Source: an uncultured Petrimonas sp.
GTDB lineage: Bacteria > Bacteroidota > Bacteroidia > Bacteroidales > Dysgonomonadaceae
Length of the DNA stretch: 14,721 nucleotides
NCBI GenBank assembly: GCA_934621705.1
Contig: CAKTUP010000044.1
Coordinates: forward strand, 1 to 14,721
Direction of reading: 5' to 3'
Shown here one piece after another: positions 5,664-12,632 of this stretch; position 1 is the first letter of the stretch; every line of letters starts with the position of its first letter. The notes under the pieces were generated by a model, which did not search any database, was not told the origin of the DNA, and saw only the letters and a list, made by a program, of their open reading frames with translations. Position numbers and translations under genes: made by a program.

Positions 5664-6881
5664 TTAAAACAGATTTTCCCGGTCTATTTTTTCCGCCAAT
5701 ACGTTCATATCTCCGGCTACTTTCTGGTGCGTAATTTTGGCGTAAATCTGCGTGGTGGAAATGGAGCGGTGTCCCAAAATCTTACTCAATGTTTCAATAG
5801 GCATCCCGTTGTTCAGGCAAACAGAGGTCGAGAATGAATGACGCGCCTGATGGAACGTGAGCGGTTTGTCCAACCCCACGGCTTCGGCAATGGTTTTACA
5901 AAAAATGGATGCCGTGCTTTTTTCGATGTTTCGGAAATACCGTCCATTCATTCCGTCGTCTTTATACATTTCCAATATCTGCAACGGAATTTCCGTGAGC
6001 GGAATAATGGCTTCCACTTCGGTTTTTTCCCTCTGTATGCGGATTTCCTTTCCGCCACGCTCATTGGTAACGATGTTTTCGGGTGTGAGTTTTACCAAAT
6101 CGGCACGCGACAGTCCCGTGAAACAACAAAAAACAAACATATGACGGATGTAATTGGCACGTTCCCAATGAATGGGCGTTGCCATTATCCGCCCGATTTC
6201 CTCCAACGTGAGCCATTTGCGTTCGCTCACGGCTTTCTGAGGTTCGTAACCCGCGAAAGGGTCTCGAAAAATATAACGTTTCTGCACGGCAGTCCGCACC
6301 AATTTCCGCAAGAAAATCATCAAACCCTTTACCGTGTTGGGTTTCTGTTTTTTATCCACACGGAGAAAAAAATCGTAATCATCAATAAAGTCATACTCTA
6401 ACGTGCCAAACGTAACATCTTCAAAACCTTGCTTTTCGCGAATAAATTCTTTCAGGTTGTTGTATCCGCACACATAGCCTTTGTAAGTGGAAAGCGTGTG
6501 TGTTTTACCCACCCTTTCGCGCATTTCTTCGCACAAGGCTTTGGCTTCTGCCAGCAGCGTGGGAATTTGTCCGGTTACGCCCAACAGTTCGTTTTTTATC
6601 CGTTCGGCGGTAACGTAACCGTCCCTGTCCAAAAGTTTGGCGTAATGCTGTTCGGCTTGTTTGCGTAATTGTTTCATCTTTTCGTTTCCGGTTTTAGCAT
6701 CGTCCGTCCGTCCCAAAATCAACGATTTTCCGGCATCCCATTTTTCGGACGGAACCTCCAATCCGGTGCTGAATTGTACTTGTTTGCCGTCTATGGTTAT
6801 TCGTCCCATTATCGGGCTGCAGCCGTTCTTTTTCACTTTCCCCCGATTGAGGTAGAATAGCAGTTTAAATGTACTTCGCAT
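5664..6881 (-). CDS. Tyrosine recombinase/integrase, distal copy of tandem pair
   Basis: Site-specific integrase of 405 residues. The N-terminal arm-binding region starts MRSTFKLLFYLNRGK, a SAM-like core-binding domain lies at about 105-210, and the catalytic domain runs from about 220 to the end. Visible catalytic residues are His344-x-x-Arg347 (HQARH), His371 (GHRSISTTQIY) and nucleophile Tyr380. The usual first Arg in the TGLR motif is Ser (CFTGLSRADL), with an Arg 12 residues before it. I recall IntDOT having the same arrangement (Ser259, Arg247). The gene lies 28 bp downstream of the other integrase and is probably co-transcribed from it. Length and motifs are complete, so both copies look active. 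The target site of each cannot be told from sequence alone. Confidence 0.93.
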   Translation of the reverse strand: MRSTFKLLFYLNRGKVKKNGCSPIMGRITIDGKQVQFSTGLEVPSEKWDAGKSLILGRTDDAKTGNEKMKQLRKQAEQHYAKLLDRDGYVTAERIKNELLGVTGQIPTLLAEAKALCEEMRERVGKTHTLSTYKGYVCGYNNLKEFIREKQGFEDVTFGTLEYDFIDDYDFFLRVDKKQKPNTVKGLMIFLRKLVRTAVQKRYIFRDPFAGYEPQKAVSERKWLTLEEIGRIMATPIHWERANYIRHMFVFCCFTGLSRADLVKLTPENIVTNERGGKEIRIQREKTEVEAIIPLTEIPLQILEMYKDDGMNGRYFRNIEKSTASIFCKTIAEAVGLDKPLTFHQARHSFSTSVCLNNGMPIETLSKILGHRSISTTQIYAKITHQKVAGDMNVLAEKIDRENLF

Positions 6882-6909
6882 ATTGATTTATTTTTTAAGT
6901 GTGAGATAA

Positions 6910-8136
6910 TTAGGGTATGAGTTGCAGTTTGCCGTCCAAGCGTTTCATCACGTTTCGCATATCTTTTTCTATCTTTTCGGACGAAACGACGGCATAAATC
7001 TGCGTGGTTTCGATGTCGCTGTGTCCCAACATTTGCGAAACGCTTTCGATGGGAACACCGTTGGAGAGCGTAACGAGCGAAGCGAAACAATGTCGTCCTT
7101 GATGGAATGTGAGCGGACGTGCCATTCCGATACGTTTTTCAATCACTTTCATCGTGTCGAAAACTGTCCACTTTCCAGGTGCGTCAAACACAAATCCCGA
7201 TTTTCTGCCCTTGTGTTTTTCGATGATTTCCAAGGCTTGCGGAAGCAGTCTCAAACTGTACGGCGTTCCGGTTTTCTGCCGTTTCCCCTGCACCCAAAGG
7301 GTTTTGTCTGCATTGGGGTAAATGTTTTCCTCTCTGAGTTGGATGATGTCGATAAGCGATATTCCGGTAAAACACGAAAAAACAAACATATCTCGCACCG
7401 TGTCTTGGCTTTTCAGCTCGAAAGTCAGATTACGGATTTGTTCCAGTTCGTCAGCCGTGATACTTCGGGGAAAGGCTTTCGGACGTTTACACTCGTAACC
7501 GAGAAAAGGGTGAACGCTGATTGTTCCGCGTGTTACCGCCTGATTGACGATGGTGCGCAGAGATGAAATGATATGGTTGGCAGTGGAACGTTTCATCTTA
7601 CGGTCGATAAGCAGATACCGCTCGTAATTTTGGATAAAACTCAAATCAAGCAGAGCGAAGGGAATATCACTGAGTCTGTGTTTCTCTTTGAGGTAAGTTT
7701 GAAGTATTTTCAGATTGTATTGCCATTTTTCGAGCGTGCGTTCGGTGCGGTCAATGCCGACTCGTTTTTCCAATCTTTCATTGTAATCCTTGAAACTTTC
7801 GATTAACGTTTCTTTGGCAACCGCCATTCCTTGATACGCCTCTTTTACCTCTCGGGCTGTAATGCTTTCGGCGGTTTGTTTCAGTTCCCGATACCGGCTG
7901 TGAACCAATACCGAAATTTCATCCAACGCCCGGTTGTGTTTAACGGCAAGTTGACTTTTTCCTGTCAGCCGTGCTTTACGTGTGTCCCAAAGCCTGTCCG
8001 GTACACGGATTTTGGTTGAGAATTGGGTTTGACTGCGACCGAGTGTTATTCTCCCTATTACGGGGCAGTTTCCCTCTTTGTCTTTGGCTGTCCGTTGGAT
8101 AAAAAACGACAGCCGTAAATCTTTTTTCTTCTGCAT
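6910..8136 (-). CDS. Tyrosine recombinase/integrase, promoter-proximal copy
   Basis: Site-specific integrase of 408 residues nearest the element's right end, as expected for the integrase that handled the insertion into mobC. The N-terminus is MQKKKDLRLSFFIQR, the core-binding region lies at about 110-215, and the catalytic domain follows. Catalytic residues are His345-x-x-Arg348 (HQGRH), His372 (GHSDIETTQIY) and Tyr381. The first Arg is again replaced by Ser (CFTGISLIDI), with an Arg 12 residues upstream. It resembles integrase 1 in architecture but differs widely in sequence, so this is not a recent duplication. The start at 8136 lies just below a TAATTTTG box at 8167-8160. It is 226 bp from the lost mobC stop region, which leaves room for arm-type sites. 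Confidence 0.93.
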   Translation of the reverse strand: MQKKKDLRLSFFIQRTAKDKEGNCPVIGRITLGRSQTQFSTKIRVPDRLWDTRKARLTGKSQLAVKHNRALDEISVLVHSRYRELKQTAESITAREVKEAYQGMAVAKETLIESFKDYNERLEKRVGIDRTERTLEKWQYNLKILQTYLKEKHRLSDIPFALLDLSFIQNYERYLLIDRKMKRSTANHIISSLRTIVNQAVTRGTISVHPFLGYECKRPKAFPRSITADELEQIRNLTFELKSQDTVRDMFVFSCFTGISLIDIIQLREENIYPNADKTLWVQGKRQKTGTPYSLRLLPQALEIIEKHKGRKSGFVFDAPGKWTVFDTMKVIEKRIGMARPLTFHQGRHCFASLVTLSNGVPIESVSQMLGHSDIETTQIYAVVSSEKIEKDMRNVMKRLDGKLQLIP

Positions 8137-8361
8137 AATGATACGCTTTTTTTGAGTTACAAAATTAGTTCTTCAAACAGCGTTCATCGGTATGAAAAAT
8201 GCAGATATATGCAGCATAAAAACATAAATATCAATTTATTGTGTCTGTTTCCGTTACCCTTTTTATCGTTATTCTTCGCGGGTTACGATTTAGGTACGGA
8301 AAGTCTGCTCGATTATGCCCGAATTTGCTTTTTTACAAAAATGAAAATCAATGCAAAACTG
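8137..8361. other. Non-coding right end of the mobilizable element
   Basis: Between the integrase start and the stop of truncated mobC no convincing gene is seen; a + strand 79-codon frame would need a TTG start and has no recognisable content. The stretch holds ATGCAG repeats at 8199 and 8209. It is where integrase arm-type sites would be expected. Confidence 0.45.
8160..8167 (-). promoter_or_regulatory. Possible -7 box for the integrase operon
   Basis: Read on the reverse strand the sequence is TAATTTTG, which fits TAnnTTTG, 24-31 bp upstream of the integrase start. No TTTG is found at the proper -33 distance, so only half of the promoter is supported. Confidence 0.3.
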
Positions 8362-9033
8362 TTATATCTGACTTATTTCCAATTGATTTAACTTCGGTTG
8401 CTTTTCGTTGCTTTTGAGGGGAATACTTGCCCGAAATGGGTTTACGATATTGATCCAGCCCTTGTTCCACCTCTTTTTGTAGTAAAACCGCGTAGGCAGA
8501 TTCACCGAATATTCATTATCTATCAGCCGAGTTTCCTGCATAAAACTCTCGTTTTCGGTATTGAAAACATCGTCCATCAGGTTGCTTTTCAACAATCGGC
8601 TTATCCAAAGTCCTGCCATCAGCAAACAGATATAGCCTGCTGAAACCGTGAAAATATACCACACGGCTACACCGACTTTGGCAATGGGCAGCGCCAATAT
8701 CCAAAAGTTGAGAAAAAATAGGACAATACCGAAAAACAGCACGATCCCTATTTTCGTCCACGTGATTTTTTCATCTTTCACGCCTTTGGTTCCCAAACAG
8801 GACAATGCCAAAAATACGACAGCAAAGAGCTTGGTAATCAGCGGATGCTTATACAGCCCTGCCGTACGGTGGAAATTCATCAATATTTTGTCCAGCACGC
8901 CAATCGTAACGTCCCATTCCCGAAATGCTTCGTAACAGTACCAATAACAGTGAATAAGCAGAAATAAAATACTTATTGCCCGCATAAACTCCATTGTTTT
9001 GGCGAGTCCTCTTAAATCGTCTTCTTGTTGCAT
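8362..9033 (-). pseudogene. mobC: mobC (TraG/VirD4-like coupling protein), truncated by insertion
   Basis: Coupling protein that links the relaxosome to the mating channel by ATP hydrolysis at the inner membrane. The visible 223 residues start MQQEDDLRGLAKTMEFMRA and include the YWYCYEAF segment and about four membrane helices (residues about 15-33, 65-82, 92-115, 118-140). The conserved stretch up to WINIVNPFRASI ends at residue 204. In intact family members the next residues are the Walker A P-loop (of the form VLGTPGSGKS). Here 19 unrelated residues and a stop follow instead. The whole ATPase domain is missing, out of a usual length of roughly 650-680 residues, so the product cannot work as a coupling ATPase. 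It is downstream of mobB in the mobA-mobB-mobC order of CTnDOT-like ICEs. Confidence 0.88.
8397..8416. repeat. 10-bp tandem repeat at the element end
   Basis: GTTGCTTTTC (8397-8406) is followed directly by GTTGCTTTTG (8407-8416), 6 bp inside the point where mobC homology stops. It may be an integrase core or arm recognition site. Confidence 0.55.
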
Positions 9034-9040
9034 AATATGC

Positions 9041-9061
9041 CCCCCAGCCCCCTAAAGGGGG
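9041..9061. repeat. Bacteroidetes C-rich palindromic repeat
   Basis: CCCCC (9048-9052), TAAA, GGGGG (9057-9061) forms a short hairpin preceded by another C-run. Sequences of this form are frequent between genes in Bacteroidetes genomes. It sits in the 49-bp gap between mobB and mobC and could affect mobC translation. Confidence 0.6.
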
Positions 9062-9082
9062 AGTTTTGGTTAGTAAAGTTGA

Positions 9083-10336
9083 TTATAGTTTTCGTTTCTT
9101 AAATGCCTTTTTCCTCCGAATTCTCCGTTTGAATTTCTCGTCTTCGTAATCGTCGCCGTGCGTTTCGAGCAATGAAATGCCTGATAAAGCATTGTCTGTT
9201 TCCGGTGTTTTTTCAAAATCGGTAAACGGATTGTATTCATTGTCTTTGGGTTGTATTTGATTGTTAGGTTTTTGGGAAATTTCCGGTTTATTGCCGTTTG
9301 CAAACCACTCGTGAAACACGTTTGCCGAAAACTCTTTGCCCAAGCGAGAACCATTAAGTACGGTTTTGCTCTTGTGGTCGATAAACGTTGTACCGTAAAT
9401 CCGTCTTTGTTCATTTTTCCGAAACACCACGGAAATACCTTTTTTAAGCAGGTTTTTCTCGAAACTTTTTCGGTTTTTTGATTGTAAAATTGTCTGCAAA
9501 ATATCCGCCCGAAGTCGGTTTTTAGTTGCTTTGTCCGTTTTCCACACGGCTTTATCTTTTTCCATTTTTCGTTGCAAGGCGTCGTAACCGACCGTTTTCC
9601 CGAAAAGCGACGATTTAAACGGATTGCCTGTTTTTTCACCTTTTTCGTCCAGAACCGAATAAACCAATCCGTTATATGGTACACCTTTGTGTTCGCCTTT
9701 TACTTCTTCCGCCGTCAGATTGAAAACCGAAAGCAACGCCCGAAACTCGCCAATAGTCTGAAATTGGTACGATTTCGATAATTCTCGCAAGGCGTTTGAA
9801 ACTTGCCTTTTGACATTTCCTTTTGTGTAATCCACTTTTCCGACAGGTAAAAGCGATTGTCGTTCCTGTTTGTCGGCAGGCGTTAAACCGAAATCCCATT
9901 CCAAAGCACGACAAATATCCATCGAACGCCGTTTTTCGTACGCGTCCGAAATACAACTGCCGTCCGCTTTTATCCGCACCGAAACGATATGAATATGCGT
10001 TCGTTCAATATCGGTATGCTTGAAAACGATATACGGTTGTTCGCCAAACCCGAGTTTGTTCATATAGCGTTGGGCCATTTCCGAAAAAGCTTCGTCCGAC
10101 ACTTTATCAGCAGGATTTGGATTGAGCGAAATGTGGATAACCGGTTTTTCGGTGCGTTTATTGGCTGCTAAATACGGCTCAAACGAGTGCAGAATATCTT
10201 GCATTTGGAAGTTTCCGTCAGCACTTTCGATGATGTGTTGGGCGAAAAGCACCTTGCCGTTTTCGTCGTCCACCTTCAATTTATTGTAAGAAATCGCCCC
10301 GAAAAGCGACGCACCGTGTCCGATTTTCGCCACCAT
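9083..10336 (-). CDS. mobB: MobB relaxase of the ICE (VirD2-like, Relaxase PF03432)
   Basis: Nicks the ICE oriT and stays covalently bound to the transferred strand. The product is 417 residues. The N-terminus MVAKIGHGASLFGAISYNKLK carries the likely catalytic Tyr17. Motif II is VIHISLNPNPAD (His68). The metal-binding motif III is HTDIERTHIHIV, with His107, His114 and His116. The C-terminal third is polar and ends in a basic tail (RRIRRKKAFKKRKL) expected to bind DNA or the coupling protein. Its ATG overlaps the mobA stop (TAATG), so translation is coupled. All catalytic residues are intact, although its coupling protein MobC is broken. This relaxase is a different family from the MobV enzyme of the inserted element. 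Confidence 0.95.
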   Translation of the reverse strand: MVAKIGHGASLFGAISYNKLKVDDENGKVLFAQHIIESADGNFQMQDILHSFEPYLAANKRTEKPVIHISLNPNPADKVSDEAFSEMAQRYMNKLGFGEQPYIVFKHTDIERTHIHIVSVRIKADGSCISDAYEKRRSMDICRALEWDFGLTPADKQERQSLLPVGKVDYTKGNVKRQVSNALRELSKSYQFQTIGEFRALLSVFNLTAEEVKGEHKGVPYNGLVYSVLDEKGEKTGNPFKSSLFGKTVGYDALQRKMEKDKAVWKTDKATKNRLRADILQTILQSKNRKSFEKNLLKKGISVVFRKNEQRRIYGTTFIDHKSKTVLNGSRLGKEFSANVFHEWFANGNKPEISQKPNNQIQPKDNEYNPFTDFEKTPETDNALSGISLLETHGDDYEDEKFKRRIRRKKAFKKRKL

Positions 10337-10752
10337 TACACGCCGTATTTCTGCTTAAATTCTTCCGCCAACGCCACGATTTTCCGTGATAATTCCACCA
10401 ATTTTATCGTTTCTTTTTCCAATTTATAGAGAAAAGCGAGCGCTTTTTTCTCCGTAAAATTGGTTTTCAATGCCTTAACAATCTGGTTATAATTGATACC
10501 GATAGCCCGAAACTGCGAGTGAAACGTAGTCAGCCGCATATAAAAATCGTGTCCAGCTTTATCGATTTTTACTGTTTTCAACTCACGATTAAGCAAAACA
10601 GCGGCAATATATTCCGCTTTGGTGTGCAATCCCGACGCGTCAAACCAAGCCAGAAAACGTGCGTTTTCATCGTCCGTCAAGCGTACCACATAGCGGTTGT
10701 CGCGCTTAGAAATTTTGGGTTTTCTGCCACCCAACGGCTTGTTCGTTTTCAT
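10336..10752 (-). CDS. mobA: MobA relaxosome accessory protein (MobC/PF05713-like)
   Basis: Small basic oriT-binding protein of 138 residues that helps the relaxase assemble. The N-terminus is Lys/Arg-rich (NKPLGGRKPKISKRDNRYVVRL) and resembles a ribbon-helix-helix DNA-binding part. The central segment FHSQFRAIGINYNQIVKALK is the hallmark of the PF05713 family. The C-terminus is helical (LYKLEKETIKLVELSRKIV). Note the naming: Bacteroides MobA corresponds to the accessory MobC of proteobacterial plasmids. It is the first gene of the mob operon, divergent from traA, and its target is expected in the adjacent 619-bp intergenic region. Confidence 0.93.
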   Translation of the reverse strand: MKTNKPLGGRKPKISKRDNRYVVRLTDDENARFLAWFDASGLHTKAEYIAAVLLNRELKTVKIDKAGHDFYMRLTTFHSQFRAIGINYNQIVKALKTNFTEKKALAFLYKLEKETIKLVELSRKIVALAEEFKQKYGV

Positions 10753-10869
10753 AAGTAAATCAGTTTATAAAAAATAGTTTGTATCAAAAAAATCCCGACT
10801 TCGGAGAGGATTTTAAAGTGGGTTTTCAGGCACGAAGAAAGTTTCGAGTGCCTCAAAACACAACTTGCT

Positions 10870-10909
10870 CTGTTCCGGCGAACAGAAAATCCCGATGCGT
10901 ATCGGGATT
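10870..10909. repeat. Two adjacent perfect hairpins
   Basis: CTGTTC/GAACAG with a CGGC loop (10870-10885) is followed 2 bp later by AATCCCGAT/ATCGGGATT with a GCGT loop (10888-10909). A related AAAATCC/GGATTTT hairpin with a 12-nt loop lies at 10789-10814. These are candidate parts of oriT. Confidence 0.7.
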
Positions 10910-11027
10910 AAGTTTAGCCGATTGAAAAAGATGCCGGATGAATTATCCGAAAAGGCTCGTTTGCCACTGCATCTGTTTCAAAACAATGCAAAGTACGCTC
11001 TTAAAACAGCCATTAAAAATTTGAGTA

Positions 11028-11082
11028 TAACGCCAACGGATGCCAAACAACGCCACGAAACGCCAAAAATGAAATGGCGTTT
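11028..11082. promoter_or_regulatory. Four GCCA boxes at 10-bp spacing (copy 2) with inverted partner
   Basis: GCCA begins at 11032, 11042, 11052 and 11062. The units are taacGCCAac, ggatGCCAaa, caacGCCAcg and aaacGCCAaa. The last unit (AAACGCCA, 11058-11065) also pairs with TGGCGTTT at 11075-11082 as a hairpin. This is a likely relaxosome or regulator binding array. Confidence 0.6.
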
Positions 11083-11209
11083 GGATTATGTTTTTATTTG
11101 CAGAAAAAAAGAAAAACAAAATGATTTTCATCATAAAGCAATAAAAATCATTCTCAATCTCAAAGTCGATTAACCGATAAATTTACAAATTCATAAACGA
11201 ATGAAAAAC

Positions 11210-11257
11210 GCACTATTTCTTGAATGCTATTTCATTCAAGCATTCAAAAGAAAGTGC
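11210..11257. repeat. 18-bp imperfect inverted repeat upstream of traA
   Basis: The arms at 11210-11227 and 11240-11257 match at 15 of 18 positions (outer GCACT/AGTGC, inner TTGAATGC/GCATTCAA) around a 12-nt loop. It is about 115 bp upstream of the traA start and may be an operator or part of oriT. Confidence 0.65.
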
Positions 11258-11371
11258 ATCCAAATAAATTAAAACGAAAATAAACTTGCTGAATTTTAAT
11301 ATGATAAAATTTATAAATCAAAATGATAAGAAATAACAAACAAAAATATTCACTCAAAAAAGCGTTCTAAA

Positions 11372-12139
11372 ATGAAAAATGAAGCATTATTTATTGCCTT
11401 TTCTACCCAAAAAGGCGGCGTGGGAAAAAGTGCAATGACCACACTTGCGGCAAGCGTGTTGCACTATAGGATGGGGTATAACGTGGCGGTTTTTGATTGC
11501 GACTATCCGCAATGGAGTATTTCCAAGATGCGCGACAGGGATACCAAAACCGTGATTGAAAACGAACGTTTCAAGCGTTTGGCTTACGAACAGTTTACAT
11601 CAATCAACAAAAAAGCGTATCCTGTAATTTCGTGCAAACCCGATGAGCTTATCCAAAAAGCGGACGAATTTTTAAAAGATGCATTCATCGACTATGATTT
11701 TTTCTTTTTCGACCTACCCGGCACCATCAATTCGACAGGAATTATCAATTCCATTTCCCGGATGAATTACATTTTTTCACCTATCACTGCCGATCGCTTG
11801 GTGTTGGAAAGCACGCTTTCGTTTATGAACGTGCTGAACGGCGTTTTGGTAAAGGGTGGCGAAACAAGCATAAAAGGCATTCATTTGTTTTGGAATATGG
11901 TGGACGGCAGGGAGAAATCGGAACTTTACAGCCTATATGAAAATGTGATTAAAGAATTGGATTTATCGCTTATGAAAACCTATCTGCCCGACAGCAAACG
12001 GTTTCGAAAAGAGATGTCAACCGAAGTGGAAAACCGGCAGATTACGCGTTCGACACTTTTTCCGATTGACAGAAGGTTGTCTAAATCCACCCGGATGGAT
12101 GATTTTATCACGGAGTTTTTACAAATCGTTCAACATTAA
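11372..12139 (+). CDS. traA: TraA, ParA/MinD-family ATPase
   Basis: First gene of the ICE tra operon, 255 residues. It has the deviant Walker A box KGGVGKSAMTTL near the N-terminus, the switch-like FDCDYPQWS, and Walker B FFFFDLPGT at about residue 110. The pattern places it in the ParA/Soj family rather than the transfer ATPases. In CTnDOT-like elements this gene is TraA; its role is not well established and may be positioning or stabilising the element or regulating transfer. It is followed after 5 bp by the DUF3408 gene. The start at 11372 follows an A/T-rich leader. Confidence 0.92.
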   Translation: MKNEALFIAFSTQKGGVGKSAMTTLAASVLHYRMGYNVAVFDCDYPQWSISKMRDRDTKTVIENERFKRLAYEQFTSINKKAYPVISCKPDELIQKADEFLKDAFIDYDFFFFDLPGTINSTGIINSISRMNYIFSPITADRLVLESTLSFMNVLNGVLVKGGETSIKGIHLFWNMVDGREKSELYSLYENVIKELDLSLMKTYLPDSKRFRKEMSTEVENRQITRSTLFPIDRRLSKSTRMDDFITEFLQIVQH

Positions 12140-12144
12140 TTTTT

Positions 12145-12627
12145 ATGGAAGAAAGCACGAAACCGCCCATCAATGAAGAATATATTATGTCGATTGTTTC
12201 CGATACACATTCAGGAAAAAAGAAGATGTCGTCGGAGCATATCGCGCAGGTACGTCAAACGACCCAAACTGGTGATGCCAATATTCAACCGCAAGAAACA
12301 ACTCAGTCTGACAGAAAAGAATCAAAGGGAGAAGAAAAACCGAATACGAGGGAAAGCCGGAAACGTCGAGTCCGACCAGCACCGGTGGATTATGAAAGTC
12401 AATTTATCAAAAAAGCCGATTTAACCGTCCGCTCGGGAAAAGGCGTATATATCCGAAACGACTATCACAATGCTATCAATCGTATAATCAGCGTGATAGG
12501 GAATAATGAAATTTCCATTACTGATTATTTGGATAATATCTTGACGCATCATTTTGAGTATTTTGAGCAGGAAATAACCGAGGTTTTCGACAGCAAATAT
12601 AGACCAATAATAACTAAAACAAAATAG
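12145..12627 (+). CDS. DUF3408 conjugation protein (TraB/TraC-like)
   Basis: A 160-residue protein. The first about 90 residues are polar and low-complexity (Gln, Thr, Lys rich), then a basic patch RESRKRRVRP. A conserved C-terminal DUF3408 domain (about 93-155) has YESQFIKKADL, GKGVYIRNDYHNAINRII and a terminal helix. The domain resembles the ribbon-helix-helix DNA-binding class, so a DNA-binding role in transfer control or partition with TraA is plausible but unproven. It lies 5 bp after traA and 5 bp before the next gene. Letter names in this part of the operon vary between elements, so none is assigned. Confidence 0.82.
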   Translation: MEESTKPPINEEYIMSIVSDTHSGKKKMSSEHIAQVRQTTQTGDANIQPQETTQSDRKESKGEEKPNTRESRKRRVRPAPVDYESQFIKKADLTVRSGKGVYIRNDYHNAINRIISVIGNNEISITDYLDNILTHHFEYFEQEITEVFDSKYRPIITKTK

Positions 12628-12632
12628 CCGTT

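Larger units (their letters stand above)
1..8421. mobile_element. Integrative mobilizable element (NBU/Tn4555-like), left end outside window
   Basis: The block carries a MobV relaxase, a primase, two small HTH proteins and two tyrosine recombinases, the usual kit of Bacteroides mobilizable elements. It has no conjugation machinery of its own. The right edge is placed at about 8421 because the reverse-strand mobC reading frame loses its family sequence there. The left edge is not visible: no continuation of mobC is found between position 1 and the integrases. The two-component genes at the left are therefore either cargo of the element or lie beyond a deletion. The right boundary is good to a few bases, less any shared attachment core; inclusion of 1-1621 is inference. 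Confidence 0.7.
10753..11371. other. Divergent mobA/traA region, likely ICE oriT and control region
   Basis: This is 619 bp without a convincing gene. Structures seen from left to right are a 7-bp hairpin (10789-10814), CTGTTC-CGGC-GAACAG (10870-10885), a 9-bp hairpin (10888-10909), the phased GCCA array with an inverted partner (11028-11082) and an 18-bp imperfect inverted repeat (11210-11257). The oriT of CTnDOT-type ICEs lies beside the mob genes, so oriT is expected here. No consensus TAnnTTTG promoter was found for either direction. Confidence 0.6.

Noticed and set aside
5838..6401. Forward 187-codon frame opposite integrase 1
   Set aside because: Antisense shadow of a clear integrase gene; no domain of its own.
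8152..8391. Forward 79-codon frame at the element end
   Set aside because: It needs a TTG start, overlaps the mobC remnant and the expected integrase sites, and has no family features.
10865..11173. Forward 102-codon frame between mobA and traA
   Set aside because: It needs a TTG start, runs through the hairpins and phased repeats, and encodes nothing recognisable; better read as oriT/control DNA.
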